From an uncultured Burkholderiaceae bacterium (lineage in GTDB: Bacteria; Pseudomonadota; Gammaproteobacteria; Burkholderiales; Burkholderiaceae_C), in the NCBI GenBank assembly GCA_938022295.1, contig CALIDR010000002.1:1-5439 (forward strand): 5,439 bases of DNA, in the 5' to 3' direction. A model generated the notes under the pieces. The model worked only from the letters and a program-made list of their open reading frames with translations. It had not been told where the DNA came from and searched no databases. The position numbers and the translations under genes were made by a program. Below, in pieces: positions 4,561 through 5,439 of this stretch (within the stretch, counting starts at the first letter, position 1; every line of letters starts with the position of its first letter).

Positions 4561-5373
4561 GTGACCCTGCCTGCCTTCGTGCCCGCCACCGGCGTGCTGG
4601 CCACGCTGGACCTGCTGCAGATCGGCGTCGACGGCGACGTCGCGCACCTGCGCCTGGCGCGGCCGGACAAGCGCAACGCGCTGAACGACGCCCTGGTGCG
4701 CCAGCTGCACACCGCGTTCGTGAACTGGCCGGCGGCGGTGCGCGCCGTCGTGATCAGCGGCGAGGGGCGGCACTTCTGCGCCGGGCTCGACCTTTCCGAG
4801 CTCGGCGAGCGCAGCACGTTCGAGGGCGTCGCGCACTCGCGCATGTGGCACGCGGCGATGGACGCGATCCAGTTCGGCCCGGTGCCGGTCGTCGCGGCGC
4901 TGCACGGCGCGGTCGTCGGCGGCGGGCTCGAACTGGCCAGCGCCTGCCACATCCGCGTGGCCGAGGCGAGCACGTTCTACGGCCTGCCCGAGGGGCAGCG
5001 CGGGCTGTTCGTGGGCGGCGGCGGCTCGGCGCGCGTGCCGCGGCTGATCGGCGCGGCGCGCATGACCGACATGATGCTCACCGGCCGCGTGCTCGACGCC
5101 GACGAGGGCCAGGCGGTGGGCCTGTCGCACTACCGGGTGGCCGACGGCGAAGGGGTGGCCAAGGCGGTGGCGCTGGCGCGCCGCATCGCCGCCAACGCGC
5201 CGCTGTCGAACTTCGCCGTGATCCAGGCGCTGCCGCGCATCGCCGACCTGTCGCAGTCCGACGGGCTGTTCGTCGAGTCGCTGATGGCCGCGATCGCGCA
5301 GGGCGACGAAGCGGCCAAGCAGCGCATGCGCGACTTCCTCGAAGGCCGCGCGGGCAAGGTGGCCAAGGCGTGA
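4561..5373 (+). CDS. Crotonase-family enoyl-CoA hydratase
   Basis: The 270-residue protein has the full crotonase layout. It shows HLRLARPDKRNALN (29-42) at the CoA-binding N-terminus, the oxyanion-hole segment GRHFCAGLDLSE (69-80), the second oxyanion-hole loop GAVVGGGLELA (116-126), and LPEGQRGL (142-149). Both acid/base glutamates of true enoyl-CoA hydratases are kept, E124 and E144, with the same 20-residue spacing as E144/E164 of the rat mitochondrial enzyme. This supports syn-hydration of a 2-enoyl-CoA rather than a pseudo-enzyme or a one-glutamate isomerase. GTG 4561 is the start, set by the AAGGAG upstream. The stop overlaps the GTG of the next gene (GTGA), so the two are translationally coupled. 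With an acyl-CoA ligase downstream and an amidohydrolase divergent, the substrate may be a hydroxycinnamoyl-CoA; a hydratase-lyase activity or a fatty enoyl-CoA substrate is not excluded. Expression is probably governed by the dyad at 4529-4547. Confidence 0.93.
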   Translation: MTLPAFVPATGVLATLDLLQIGVDGDVAHLRLARPDKRNALNDALVRQLHTAFVNWPAAVRAVVISGEGRHFCAGLDLSELGERSTFEGVAHSRMWHAAMDAIQFGPVPVVAALHGAVVGGGLELASACHIRVAEASTFYGLPEGQRGLFVGGGGSARVPRLIGAARMTDMMLTGRVLDADEGQAVGLSHYRVADGEGVAKAVALARRIAANAPLSNFAVIQALPRIADLSQSDGLFVESLMAAIAQGDEAAKQRMRDFLEGRAGKVAKA

Positions 5374-5439
5374 CCACGGCACCGCGCTACCGCGCCGCGC
5401 GCGTCGGCGGGTGCCTCGCGGCCGTCGTCGAGCGCGGCG
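5370..5439 (+). CDS. N-terminus of probable feruloyl-CoA synthase-type acyl-CoA ligase (partial)
   Basis: Only 23 codons are visible before the window ends. GTG 5370 overlaps the crotonase stop in the arrangement GTGA, and AAGGTGG at 5356-5362 could serve as ribosome binding site seven bases upstream. The peptide starts MTTAPRYRAARVGG and continues CLAAVVERG. The short Y-R-x-x-R-[VI]-G opening followed by a Val/Glu/Arg segment resembles the N-termini of feruloyl-CoA synthases and related AMP-forming ligases as I recall them. No catalytic motif is in the window, so the function is a guess strengthened by the coupled crotonase. It is at least an open frame without a stop to the edge. Confidence 0.55.
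   Translation, partial: MTTAPRYRAARVGGCLAAVVERG

Overview
The window is GC-rich (about 70% or more) with strong G/C bias at third codon positions, and the reading frames are bacterial with canonical AGGAG-type ribosome binding sites. A type IV pilin, a Tat-exported high-potential iron-sulfur protein (HiPIP) and CoA-linked aromatic/fatty acid genes together suggest a betaproteobacterium of the order Burkholderiales (Rubrivivax/Leptothrix/Comamonadaceae-like). That placement is inferred from protein style, not from a search. No tRNA, rRNA, insertion sequence, CRISPR array or prophage gene is visible.

Left part (1-665): the first 98 bases are the start of a major pilin gene (pilA-like), read leftwards and cut by the window edge. 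Upstream of it lie a near-perfect sigma-54 promoter and, 60-130 bp further up, three GTGACG...CGTCAC dyads, which look like the enhancer of a PilR/NtrC-type activator. The rest, to 665, is a gene-free GC-rich stretch holding several hairpins.

Middle part (666-3050, + strand): three genes in a row. They encode a small exported protein made of about 20-residue repeats (probably a short parallel beta-helix), an outer-membrane beta-barrel protein, and an NAD-dependent saccharopine-dehydrogenase-family oxidoreductase resembling L-lysine 6-dehydrogenase. The last two are 14 bp apart and probably cotranscribed.

Right part (3094-5439): on the minus strand, an amidohydrolase-2 family enzyme is followed by the HiPIP gene, with a possible terminator between them. 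Facing away from the amidohydrolase is a crotonase-family enoyl-CoA hydratase. Its stop overlaps the GTG start of the next gene, whose visible N-terminus resembles feruloyl-CoA synthase-type acyl-CoA ligases. The 175-bp divergent region contains a clear 19-bp operator-like dyad just before the hydratase ribosome binding site. An amidohydrolase, crotonase and acyl-CoA ligase together fit CoA-dependent shortening of hydroxycinnamate side chains (coumarate/ferulate type): ligase activates, hydratase hydrates, and the amidohydrolase may cleave a beta-ketoacyl-CoA. This substrate is inferred.

The best leads are the triple-dyad/sigma-54 control region of the pilin, the repeat-built secreted protein, and the operator in the divergent catabolic promoter. 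None is clearly a wholly new system.
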